Of a DNA stretch of 8,133 nt, positions 1-5,824 are shown one piece after another. The notes below the pieces were generated by a model. It saw only the letters and a program-made list of their open reading frames with translations, was not told the DNA's origin and searched no databases. The DNA is from Lachnospiraceae bacterium (lineage in GTDB: Bacteria > Bacillota > Clostridia > Lachnospirales > Lachnospiraceae): contig CAAGFJ010000023.1 in NCBI GenBank assembly GCA_900769115.1, positions 1-8,133 of the forward strand. Reading direction: 5' to 3'. The translations under genes and the position numbers were made by a program. Within the stretch, counting starts at the first letter, position 1, and every line of letters starts with the position of its first letter.

Positions 1-95
1 CATCGCTCACTAAGTGCTGGCGTGCTCCACGTACCTGCACTCATTCATGACAGCCTTCTTCGCCGGAATCTGTTTTAACGAACATGCGCAAACCA
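1..95. repeat. Palindromic repeat copy A, truncated by the window edge
   Basis: Only one arm is visible. Bases 17-38 are the reverse complement of 454-475 in copy C with 21 of 22 positions identical, the strongest match between copies. Outward from there, TAAGTGCTG (11-19) resembles TTAAGTGCC in copy B (214-222), and CACTCATT (39-46) recurs in B at 208-215. AACATGCGC (80-88) is matched in reverse complement within copy D near 8090-8098. The other arm would lie before base 1. Read as a diverged member of the same family as B, C and D. The outer limit near base 95 is a guess. Confidence 0.6.
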
Positions 96-109
96 ACGTT
101 GTTCCGTTG

Positions 110-287
110 ATTGGTGTCTGACGGACGCTTCGGCTTAGAGGAAAATGATTCCACGCGGGTACGTTCGCACTCGATTGCTCCAGTAGCGGTACTAAATTCG
201 TGCTACGCACTCATTAAGTGCCGACTATCGCAAACGCCCCGCTTTGGAATACATATTTCCTCTCTCCGAAGCTGATGTTGGCGCAAT
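110..287. repeat. Palindromic repeat copy B, about 178 bp imperfect inverted repeat
   Basis: The two arms pair over most of their length around a centre near 199-205. The pairs are ATTG 110-113 with 284-287, GCTTCGG 127-133 with 266-272, AGAGGAAA 137-144 with 256-263, ATTCCA 148-153 with 245-250, and GCGGG plus CGTT at 155-165 with complements at 232-242. GGTACTAA 188-195 pairs with 214-222, with one bulge and one G-U. An apical GTGC-TAC-GCAC hairpin (200-210) closes it. The core GCGGGTACGT resembles GCAGGTACGT of copy C. The outer arms do not resemble C although each copy pairs with itself. No gene is seen inside. Function unknown: structured RNA, cruciform or single-strand DNA hairpin are all possible. 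Confidence 0.72.
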
Positions 288-385
288 ATACTATGGCTAA
301 ATTTAGCTGTGATTAATATCAGGATTGCTGTTGCAGACCGCCATTTTAGTGGATTTACAGTATATGCTGTGTCCATCAAAATGAT

Positions 386-607
386 CGTAATGTCGACCAG
401 TGCGAAACACATTACAGTAAACATCGGTTGCAAGGATATAACATCTATCATACGCAGGTACGTGGAGTACGCCAGTACTAGGCGAGGTATTTTCGAGCCT
501 TAGTACTGCTGCGTACGAGTCGTAGCGCGAGCGTGCCTGCGATGATATGTTATATCCCAATCAACCGATTTCACAGCCTGAATGTTTCGCACGTCCGTTG
601 ACTTACG
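386..607. repeat. Palindromic repeat copy C, about 222 bp imperfect inverted repeat
   Basis: A long interrupted palindrome centred near 496. The pairs are CGTAA 386-390 with 603-607, GTGCGAAACA 400-409 with 583-592, ATCGGTTG 423-430 with 562-569, GGATATAACAT 434-444 with 547-557, and CGCAGG 453-458 with 536-541. Inside is a stronger apical helix: GTACGC 467-472 with 511-516, CAGTACTA 473-480 with 501-508, and GGC 481-483 with 497-499, leaving a loop at 484-496. Extra sequence at 517-535 makes one side asymmetric. The right end reaches to within about 35 bases of the nitroreductase start, so this element occupies the place where that gene's promoter would be expected. I do not recognise the family. 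Confidence 0.8.
467..516. other. Apical stem-loop of copy C
   Basis: The innermost hairpin of copy C is its most stable segment. There are three runs of pairs, 6 + 8 + 3, separated only by small bulges, around a 13-base loop. It would fold on either strand. The T-run is in the loop, not after the stem, so it is not a standard intrinsic terminator. Confidence 0.7.
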
Positions 608-644
608 CTGTAGAAGAGTAGGAACAGAAAGAGAGGATATTCAT

Positions 645-1187
645 ATGGAGACATTAGAGTGTATTAAGACAAGAAGAAGTATTCGTAAATTTCAGGATAA
701 AGCTGTGGATCATGATACGATCAATGCGATCATTGATGCTGCACGCATGGCACCATCCTGGAAAAATACGCAGATTGTGCGGTATAATGTAGTAGAGAAT
801 AAGGACGTATTAACGCACATTGCAAATGATTGTGTATTAGGATTTGAGTATAACCAGAAGACCATTTCACGAGCACCACAGTTAGTAGTAGTCAGTATGG
901 TAGAGAAACGCTGTGGCTATGAACGGGATGGCAGTTTCACAACCTCTAAGGAAGACCGTTGGGAGATGTTCGATGCTGGCATTGCTTCGCAGACCTTCTG
1001 TCTGGCAGCACACGATGCAGGCATCGGAACGGTAATTCTTGGTATCTTTGACGAAAGTAAAGTTGCCGAAGCCATCTCCTTACCGGAAGGTGAGAAGGTT
1101 GCCGCTTTGATCGTCATGGGATATCCGGCACAGGAATGTGAAGCTCCAAAGCGGAAAGAAGTTGCTGATCTCGTACGCTATCTGTAA
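645..1187 (+). CDS. Nitroreductase-family protein (FMN-dependent oxidoreductase)
   Basis: A 180-residue protein, the usual size for a small nitroreductase-family enzyme. The family binds FMN in a dimer and passes electrons from NAD(P)H to varied substrates such as nitro compounds, quinones or flavins; the substrate here cannot be read from sequence. The N-terminal FMN-contact motif RRSIRKF is at residues 10-16, followed by the APSWKNTQ segment (36-43). The GIGTVILGIF glycine-rich segment is at 126-135, MGYP at 158-161, and the basic KRK typical near the FMN phosphate at 169-171. The start at 645 is preferred over an upstream in-frame ATG at 582, because GAGAGG lies about seven bases before it and the family motif begins right after it. 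The extra upstream residues would be coded by palindrome C. No membrane segment or signal peptide. Stands alone on the plus strand, convergent with the beta-helix gene. Confidence 0.9.
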   Translation: METLECIKTRRSIRKFQDKAVDHDTINAIIDAARMAPSWKNTQIVRYNVVENKDVLTHIANDCVLGFEYNQKTISRAPQLVVVSMVEKRCGYERDGSFTTSKEDRWEMFDAGIASQTFCLAAHDAGIGTVILGIFDESKVAEAISLPEGEKVAALIVMGYPAQECEAPKRKEVADLVRYL

Positions 1188-1224
1188 TTCAGACAATGTG
1201 AAACCTAATATCATCCCATAAATG

Positions 1225-1266
1225 AAAAAGGGCAGTTTCTGTTTTATCCATGAAACTGCCTTTTCC
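1225..1266. terminator. Bidirectional intrinsic terminator between convergent genes
   Basis: GGCAGTTTC (1231-1239) pairs with GAAACTGCC (1252-1260) around a 12-base loop. Flanking A and T runs give a T-tract on either strand: TTTT after the stem on the plus strand, CTTTTTC on the minus strand. It lies 38 bases after the nitroreductase stop and 34 bases after the beta-helix stop, so it can end both transcripts. Confidence 0.88.
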
Positions 1267-1299
1267 TTATGATCATACCTGTATCTGATCATATTATAA

Positions 1300-2982
1300 T
1301 TATTTTGTCTGTCCCTTATTACTCTTCATTTTGGTCTTCGTCTTCGTTCCGTTCCAGATACCGTGTTTCTTACACTTCTTGATCGTGTTCTTCACAACCC
1401 ACTGTACTTTCGCTTTCTCTGTTAATGAGATTCCGTTATTCTTCGCACCGCTGATCGTGTTCTTTCCGATTGATGAAACCTTTCCTTTTCCAGAAATAGT
1501 AATTCCATTCTGCTTACAGGTCGTAATCTTGTTATTCTGAATGCCCACGTTATTCTTAGAACCTTTTCCAACGGAGCCGCCGACTACAGAGATTCCATGT
1601 TTCGCAACATTTTTGATCACATTATTGTTGATATTGATGACCGTTCCCTTGTCCATACTGATTCCGTTCATCTTTGTCTTCGTGATCTTATTATCACATA
1701 CATTGGTGATCTTGCCGCCCTTACTTTTGCTTGTCGCACCCGCAATCGATATTCCATGTCTTCCGGCATCTTGCAATATGTTGCCTGTAATGTCTGTCAC
1801 CTTGCCATCATCCATGCAGATTGCATTCTGCTTTACCTTGACAATAGTATTATTGGCAACCTTCTTCGTGGTTCCACCTCCAACAGAAATTCCATGCTTT
1901 CCGGCATTCCGGATCATATTGTTCGATACAGATGTGATCTCACCCTTATCTAACATGATCGCATTCATAGAAATGTCAGTATAACTATTGTCATTGATCA
2001 CAACCCCTGTTGAGGCAATAACATGAGAACCAAACCGATACGGCCCCTTTACCACATTACCCGTAACCGTCAGATCATCAATTCCGCAACAGGTAATTGC
2101 CGTCTTATTATACTTCATTCCGTCAGACAGGTTAAATGTATTATTACTGATCACAATATCCTTATTTCTTGCCTTTCCCTTTGTCGAATAATGATGCTGT
2201 CCAATTCCGCAAGGCATATCATTTAAGGTATTATTGGTTACTATTACATTCTGGCAGGAAGTGCCGTCAATTACAGAACCATTTGCCCACCAGGACTTAT
2301 TGTCTGACAGATTTGATTCATTATTTGTCCATGCCGATTCAATCTGTACCGCCTCTCTCGCATAGGTATAATCCTTTTCCTTTCCCTTCTTATAACGGAA
2401 ACCGGTCATTGTACACCCGCTCACTGTACCATTCTGTACTCCGATCAGCTCGATCAGATGGCAATCATACACATTCTTGACTGTGCAGTCCTTGATCGTA
2501 ATATTCTTCGCATGATCCATCCGGATGACATCAGAAGCGTCTGTCGCAACAGCCGTATTGCCGCCATCCCAGGTACCTCCTTCAATGATAATATCATGCG
2601 ACATATTATAACCACCCACAACATCCATCTTGCCTTGCTGGTCCACATTATGTAACATACTATTGTTGATTGCACTATCCATACGATAAATGGTAGCATT
2701 GTCATCTAAAATAATGTGGGTATTCGAATATACACGCATTGGCTCATCAATATAATAAGTGCCTGACGGGAAATAGATCGTCACCATATTCTGTGCGCCA
2801 ATCGCCTTCTCTAAGACACTTTTAATCCCCTTCGAATCTGATACCTTATCCGTTGGATCTACCGTGTACTCTGCCTTCGTCACATCATAATCATAAACAG
2901 GTGCCGCCTTTGCCGATTGTACCGTCGCACTAAGACCCGCTAATAAAACTACTGCTCCTAAGAACATTTTCCCTCTTCTCAT
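1300..2982 (-). CDS. Secreted right-handed parallel beta-helix protein (pectate-lyase-like fold)
   Basis: A 560-residue exported protein. The signal peptide has MRRGK, a hydrophobic core at about 6-19 and an AKA|AP cleavage site after residue 26. The mature part opens with a DSKGIKSVLEKAI segment typical of pectate-lyase-3-like proteins. It then has many short rungs of NNxIxN type. Residues 338-545 form an unusually regular set of rungs in two alternating types: (K/R)HGIS at 362, 408, 461 and 539, and (N)(A/G)I(C/S/T)MDxG-like at 340, 386, 439 and 492. A lysine-rich tail (KTKTKMKSNKGQTK) ends the protein. Such folds usually bind or cleave polysaccharides; candidate active-site segments are AREAVQIE (208-215) and GIGQHHYS (259-266), but substrate and mechanism are not readable. 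The start at 2982 has GGAGG seven bases upstream; an in-frame ATG two codons earlier sits too close to it. No cell-wall anchor motif seen. Confidence 0.87.
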   Translation of the reverse strand: MRRGKMFLGAVVLLAGLSATVQSAKAAPVYDYDVTKAEYTVDPTDKVSDSKGIKSVLEKAIGAQNMVTIYFPSGTYYIDEPMRVYSNTHIILDDNATIYRMDSAINNSMLHNVDQQGKMDVVGGYNMSHDIIIEGGTWDGGNTAVATDASDVIRMDHAKNITIKDCTVKNVYDCHLIELIGVQNGTVSGCTMTGFRYKKGKEKDYTYAREAVQIESAWTNNESNLSDNKSWWANGSVIDGTSCQNVIVTNNTLNDMPCGIGQHHYSTKGKARNKDIVISNNTFNLSDGMKYNKTAITCCGIDDLTVTGNVVKGPYRFGSHVIASTGVVINDNSYTDISMNAIMLDKGEITSVSNNMIRNAGKHGISVGGGTTKKVANNTIVKVKQNAICMDDGKVTDITGNILQDAGRHGISIAGATSKSKGGKITNVCDNKITKTKMNGISMDKGTVININNNVIKNVAKHGISVVGGSVGKGSKNNVGIQNNKITTCKQNGITISGKGKVSSIGKNTISGAKNNGISLTEKAKVQWVVKNTIKKCKKHGIWNGTKTKTKMKSNKGQTK

Positions 2983-3002
2983 AACCATTCCTCCTGAAAT
3001 AA

Positions 3003-3057
3003 CAAAGAGTCGCAAGCGACTCTTTTGCGTCCGTATGGAATTGCAAAGCAATTCTTC
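3003..3057 (-). promoter_or_regulatory. Two tandem hairpins in the beta-helix gene leader
   Basis: Just upstream of the AGGAGG site are two near-perfect short palindromes. AAAGAGTCGC pairs with GCGACTCTTT around AA (about 3004-3025), and GAATTGC pairs with GCAATTC around AAA (about 3038-3055). They are separated by about a dozen bases containing ACGGACGC. On the minus strand the first is followed by only a short T-rich stretch, so they are not clear terminators. They may stabilise the mRNA, attenuate transcription or be small dispersed repeats. The role is inferred only from position. Confidence 0.55.
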
Positions 3058-3066
3058 CTATAAAGT

Positions 3067-3126
3067 AAAAAACAGGCAACAACGTAAACGCCTTTTTCTT
3101 TCTATATCACATTCCGTCATTGCCTG
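3067..3126 (-). terminator. Probable intrinsic terminator of the transketolase operon
   Basis: Read on the minus strand, CAGGCAATGACG (3126-3115) pairs with CGTTGTTGCCTG (3084-3073) through 12 positions including two G-U pairs. A run of six T follows (3072-3067). The loop is long (about 30 bases), and a shorter alternative hairpin AGGC...GCCT exists inside it. It begins about 54 bases after the stop of the C-terminal subunit. Confidence 0.7.
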
Positions 3127-3179
3127 CTATTCTCACAAAATTCGATTCAATCTCTAAATCAACCGTATTGTAATCTCTA

Positions 3180-4118
3180 TTATAAGTTCTCTTTCACCTG
3201 CTTGTAGATGCCCTCTGCGTCTAACTCATACTTATGAAGCAGTTCTACCGCTGGACCAGATTCGCCAAAACGATCCCTCATACCAATCTTATATACCGGT
3301 GCCGGATGCTTATCGCAAACAACGTCACAGACTGCAGATCCCAGACCACCAATGATAGAATGCTCTTCTACCGTAAAGATCTTCTTTGTCTCTTTGGCTG
3401 CCTTCACAATGATATCCTCGTCAATCGGCTTGATCGTATGGATATTGATCACTCTTGCATCAATCCCATCCTTGGCAAGCATCTCTGCCGCCTCTAATGC
3501 AAAGGATACCTCTAAGCCAGTTGCCACGATCGTAATATCCTTACCCTCACGCAGGGTTACACCCTTGCCTAACTCAAACTTATACTCCGGATTATCATTG
3601 ATGACCGGTGCTGCAAGTCTTCCAAAACGAAGATATACCGGACCTACATGCTCATATGCCGCACGTACTGCTGCCTTTGCTTCCACATCATCTGCCGGAT
3701 TAATGATCACCATATTCGGAATGGTACGCATCAGGGCAATATCCTCGTTACACTGATGGGTTGCTCCATCCTCACCGACTGAGATTCCTGCATGCGTTGC
3801 ACCGATCTTCACATTCAGCTTCGGATATCCGACTGTATTACGAACCTGCTCAAATGCACGTCCTGCTGCAAACATTGCAAAACTGCTTGCAAATGGAACC
3901 TTACCGGTCAATGAAAGACCGCCTGCAATACCGATCATATTACACTCGGCGATACCACAGTCAATATGTCTTTCCGGAAATTCCTTCTTAAAAATACCCG
4001 TCTTGGTTGCTGCTGCAAGGTCAGCGTCCAAAACAACAACATTGTCATGCTCTCTTCCAAGCTCTACCAAAGCATTACCATAACTTTCGCGTGTTGCGAT
4101 CTTCTTTACTTCTGACAT
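3180..4118 (-). CDS. Transketolase, C-terminal subunit (split transketolase)
   Basis: A 312-residue protein carrying the pyrimidine-binding and C-terminal domains of transketolase. With the upstream N-terminal subunit it forms the thiamine-diphosphate enzyme that moves two-carbon ketol units between sugar phosphates in the non-oxidative pentose phosphate pathway. Visible signatures are GIAECNMIGIAGG (55-67), whose Glu58 corresponds to the glutamate that activates the cofactor; the FASSFAMFAAGRAFEQVRN stretch (76-94); and THAGISVGEDGATHQ (108-122). The C-terminal domain (about 190-310) contains VEEHSIIGGLGSAV. The start overlaps the end of the upstream gene by 13 bases, and its AAAGGAGG site lies inside that gene, pointing to translational coupling. 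In single-chain transketolases the halves are fused; the split form is common in Clostridia and archaea. It resembles DXS and E1-beta proteins in fold, but the pairing with the N-terminal half supports transketolase. Confidence 0.94.
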   Translation of the reverse strand: MSEVKKIATRESYGNALVELGREHDNVVVLDADLAAATKTGIFKKEFPERHIDCGIAECNMIGIAGGLSLTGKVPFASSFAMFAAGRAFEQVRNTVGYPKLNVKIGATHAGISVGEDGATHQCNEDIALMRTIPNMVIINPADDVEAKAAVRAAYEHVGPVYLRFGRLAAPVINDNPEYKFELGKGVTLREGKDITIVATGLEVSFALEAAEMLAKDGIDARVINIHTIKPIDEDIIVKAAKETKKIFTVEEHSIIGGLGSAVCDVVCDKHPAPVYKIGMRDRFGESGPAVELLHKYELDAEGIYKQVKENL

Positions 4119-4942
4119 AATGCGGCTGCCTCCTTTTCCAAATCTTCCATTGCTACTGCATACTGCTCATCATTTGGTGCTGCACCATGCCATGAAGCCT
4201 GGTTCTCCATAAAGGAAACACCCTTGCCTTTGATGGTCTTCGCGATGATTGCAGTTGGCATACCTTTTGTTGCTCTTGCCTCATTAAATGCTGCCTCAAT
4301 CGCATCAAAATCATGACCATCGATCTCGATCACATAAAAATTAAATGCCTTGAACTTATCTGCGATCGGATAAGGCGAACAGACATCTTCCACACTTCCG
4401 TCAATCTGCAAGTTATTGTTATCTACGATCACAACCAGATTGTCTAACTTGCGATGTCCGGCAAACATAGAAGCCTCCCATACCTGTCCTTCCTGAATCT
4501 CACCATCACCTAACAATGTATATACACGATAGTCTTCATTGGAAAGCTTTGCAGATAACGCCATACCAACGGCAACGGAAATACCCTGACCCAAAGAACC
4601 GGCTGACATATCCACACCGGGAGTTCCTTTCATATCCGGATGTCCCTGTAACATCTGTCCGGTCTTACGAAGTTTCAAAAGTTCCTCCTCCGGAAAATAT
4701 CCTTTCATGGCAAGTGCTCCATATAATGCCGGTGCCACATGCCCTTTTGACAATACAAAGCGATCCCGGTCTTCCTTCTTCGGATTCTTAGGATCTACAT
4801 TCATCTCCTCAAAATACAAATACGTAATAATGTCTGCTGCCGATAAAGATCCACCCGGATGTCCACATTTCGCAGCATGCAAAGAAGTCACAATGTGCTT
4901 TCTAAGCTGATTTGCTTTCTTCTGAAGCTCTAATTTGTTCAT
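4106..4942 (-). CDS. Transketolase, N-terminal subunit (split transketolase)
   Basis: A 278-residue protein holding the thiamine-diphosphate pyrophosphate-binding domain. The cofactor motif runs from GDG (145-147) to NNN (175-177), close to the usual GDG-X(25-30)-N spacing. Other family signatures are the CGHPGGSLSAADI segment with His28, SKGHVAPALY with His68, GHPD with His101, SAGSLGQG (113-120), DGHD (208-211) and a late WHG (251-253). It has no pyrimidine-binding or C-terminal domain; these come from the downstream gene, which overlaps it by 13 bases. GGAGAG precedes the start by four bases. A promoter and a possibly folded leader of about 110 bases lie upstream. It is soluble, with no signal or membrane segment. 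Confidence 0.95.
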   Translation of the reverse strand: MNKLELQKKANQLRKHIVTSLHAAKCGHPGGSLSAADIITYLYFEEMNVDPKNPKKEDRDRFVLSKGHVAPALYGALAMKGYFPEEELLKLRKTGQMLQGHPDMKGTPGVDMSAGSLGQGISVAVGMALSAKLSNEDYRVYTLLGDGEIQEGQVWEASMFAGHRKLDNLVVIVDNNNLQIDGSVEDVCSPYPIADKFKAFNFYVIEIDGHDFDAIEAAFNEARATKGMPTAIIAKTIKGKGVSFMENQASWHGAAPNDEQYAVAMEDLEKEAAALCQK

Positions 4943-5052
4943 GATACTCTCCTAACTCCAGGTAATTCCTCACCTGATCTATTACAATTGCTTCGTCTTG
5001 TATGCACTTTGCACTCCTGTTTCGTTACCTTTCGGGAAATATGCATACTTAC
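4943..5052 (-). promoter_or_regulatory. 5' leader of the transketolase operon with possible folding
   Basis: Between the predicted promoter and the start codon are two inverted repeats on the minus strand. GTATGCAT near 5046 pairs with GTGCATAC near 5000 (one G-U) and encloses a small CCCGAAAGG stem. CAGGT pairs with ACCTG (4976-4959) around a GAGGAATT loop, about 8 bases before the ribosome site. I do not recognise a known riboswitch class, and no T-box specifier or leader peptide stands out. Confidence 0.35.
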
Positions 5053-5057
5053 TTATT

Positions 5058-5085
5058 ATTGTATAAATAAATCCAAAAAAAGCAA
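5058..5085 (-). promoter_or_regulatory. Predicted sigma-A promoter of the transketolase operon
   Basis: On the minus strand TTGCTT (5085-5080) lies 16 bases before TACAAT (5063-5058). The -35 box sits inside the downstream arm of the rubrerythrin terminator, so the two signals overlap. Spacing and boxes are good but not perfect. Confidence 0.5.
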
Positions 5086-5115
5086 GTCCTTTTTCCTCAA
5101 AAGACCTGCTTTTTC
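5075..5115. terminator. Intrinsic terminator after the rubrerythrin gene
   Basis: On the minus strand AAAAGCAGGTCT pairs with GGACTTGCTTTT (about 5113-5102 with 5090-5079, two G-U pairs), followed by a run of T to 5075. It starts 18 bases past the rubrerythrin stop. The A/T symmetry would let it work in both directions, but no plus-strand gene feeds into it. Confidence 0.82.
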
Positions 5116-5131
5116 TAAATGTTGTATACTT

Positions 5132-5674
5132 TTAATAGTTCTCTGCTCTTAACTTAAAGTAGCTTTGTGGATGATTACATACCGGGCAAACCTCCGGTGC
5201 TTCCTTACCAATGTGAATATGTCCGCAATTCGCACATTCCCAGATCATATCTCCATCTCTTGAGAATACCAATCCACCTTCCACGTTCTCTAACAACTTA
5301 CGATATCTCTCTTCGTGCGTCTTCTCAATGGCTCCTACCATCTCAAAAGACTTCGCAATGTCCTCAAATCCTTCTTCTCTCGCTACCCTGGCAAATTCCT
5401 CATACATATCTGTCCATTCATAATTCTCTCCAGCAGCTGCGTCCTTCAAATTCTCAACCGTTCCCGGAATTGCTCCGCCGTGCAACAGCTTAAACCACAT
5501 CTTCGCATGCTCTTTCTCATTGTTTGCTGTCTCTAAGAAAATGTCTGCAATCTGGTTATATCCATCCTTCTTTGCCTTGCTTGCATAATATGTGTACTTA
5601 TTACGAGCCTGTGACTCGCCGGCAAACGCTGCCATCAAATTCGCCTCTGTCTTACTTCCTTTTAATTCTGCCAT
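5132..5674 (-). CDS. rbr: Rubrerythrin
   Basis: A 180-residue rubrerythrin, a cytoplasmic non-haem iron peroxidase that reduces hydrogen peroxide to water in anaerobes. Residues 1-135 form the ferritin-like four-helix domain. Its diiron ligand candidates are Glu20, the ExxH pair Glu53/His56, a Glu at 92-93 and the ExxH pair Glu117/His120. Residues 140-180 form the rubredoxin-like iron site, with CANC (Cys147, Cys150) and CPVC (Cys163, Cys166). The start at 5674 is chosen because GGAGGGA precedes it by seven bases; an in-frame ATG seven codons earlier (5695) has no such site and would translate across it. The gene is monocistronic, with its own promoter upstream and a terminator right after. 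The -10 box TATAAT and nearby palindromes might bind a peroxide regulator, but a clear PerR box is not visible. Confidence 0.96.
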   Translation of the reverse strand: MAELKGSKTEANLMAAFAGESQARNKYTYYASKAKKDGYNQIADIFLETANNEKEHAKMWFKLLHGGAIPGTVENLKDAAAGENYEWTDMYEEFARVAREEGFEDIAKSFEMVGAIEKTHEERYRKLLENVEGGLVFSRDGDMIWECANCGHIHIGKEAPEVCPVCNHPQSYFKLRAENY

Positions 5675-5699
5675 ATTCTTTCCCTCCATTTCCAATAAT

Positions 5700-5746
5700 A
5701 GGAATTGTTCCTGTTTTTATTATAACTTCTTTTTTGAAAAAAGCAA
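5700..5746 (-). promoter_or_regulatory. Rubrerythrin promoter with operator-like palindrome
   Basis: On the minus strand TTGCTT (5746-5741) is 16 bases before TATAAT (5724-5719). Just downstream, around the expected transcription start, is AGGAACAATTCCT (about 5712-5700), an inverted repeat of AGGAA and TTCCT. A perfect ten-base palindrome TGGTATACCA lies at 5763-5772, upstream of the -35 box. Either could be a regulator site; neither matches a box I can name. Confidence 0.68.
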
Positions 5747-5824
5747 GTATATTTTTTAGAACTGGTATACCATCTTCTTAATATAGCAGCCTTTCAGAAT
5801 CATTCTACTATTATGCCAATCCTG

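Noticed and set aside
10..560. Open frames of 64-85 codons across the palindromic region on both strands
   Set aside because: They run through paired arms, lack ribosome sites and show no recognisable protein features. Opposite-strand frames here mirror each other as expected for inverted repeats.
110..607. Integron attC sites
   Set aside because: The long imperfect palindromes invite this, but no clear RYYYAAC/GTTRRRY box pairs sit at the element ends, no cassette genes lie between the copies and no integrase is visible.
1..612. A known large RNA (ROOL, GOLLD) or a retron or group II intron RNA
   Set aside because: The region is a series of separate near-symmetric hairpins rather than one multibranched RNA. 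No reverse transcriptase or phage gene is near. A covariance search would be needed to exclude the RNA classes fully.
1..612. CRISPR array
   Set aside because: Copies are long, diverged and palindromic, not short identical direct repeats with equal spacers; no cas gene is present.
1080..1292. Minus-strand 70-codon frame at the end of the nitroreductase gene
   Set aside because: It runs through the bidirectional terminator and the antisense of the nitroreductase gene; no start signal.
1541..1984. Hydrophobic 147-codon plus-strand frame opposite the beta-helix gene
   Set aside because: Its hydrophobic repeats are the antisense reading of the Asn/Lys/Gly-rich rungs. It has no ribosome site and the minus-strand gene is fully convincing.
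2983..3051. Longer N-terminus of the beta-helix protein from 3051
   Set aside because: It would place 23 residues coded by the leader hairpins and the ribosome site before an otherwise typical signal peptide.
4106..4118. Frameshift joining the two transketolase halves
   Set aside because: Each half has its own start, stop and ribosome site, and split transketolases are an established arrangement, so this is a natural two-gene form and not a broken fused gene.
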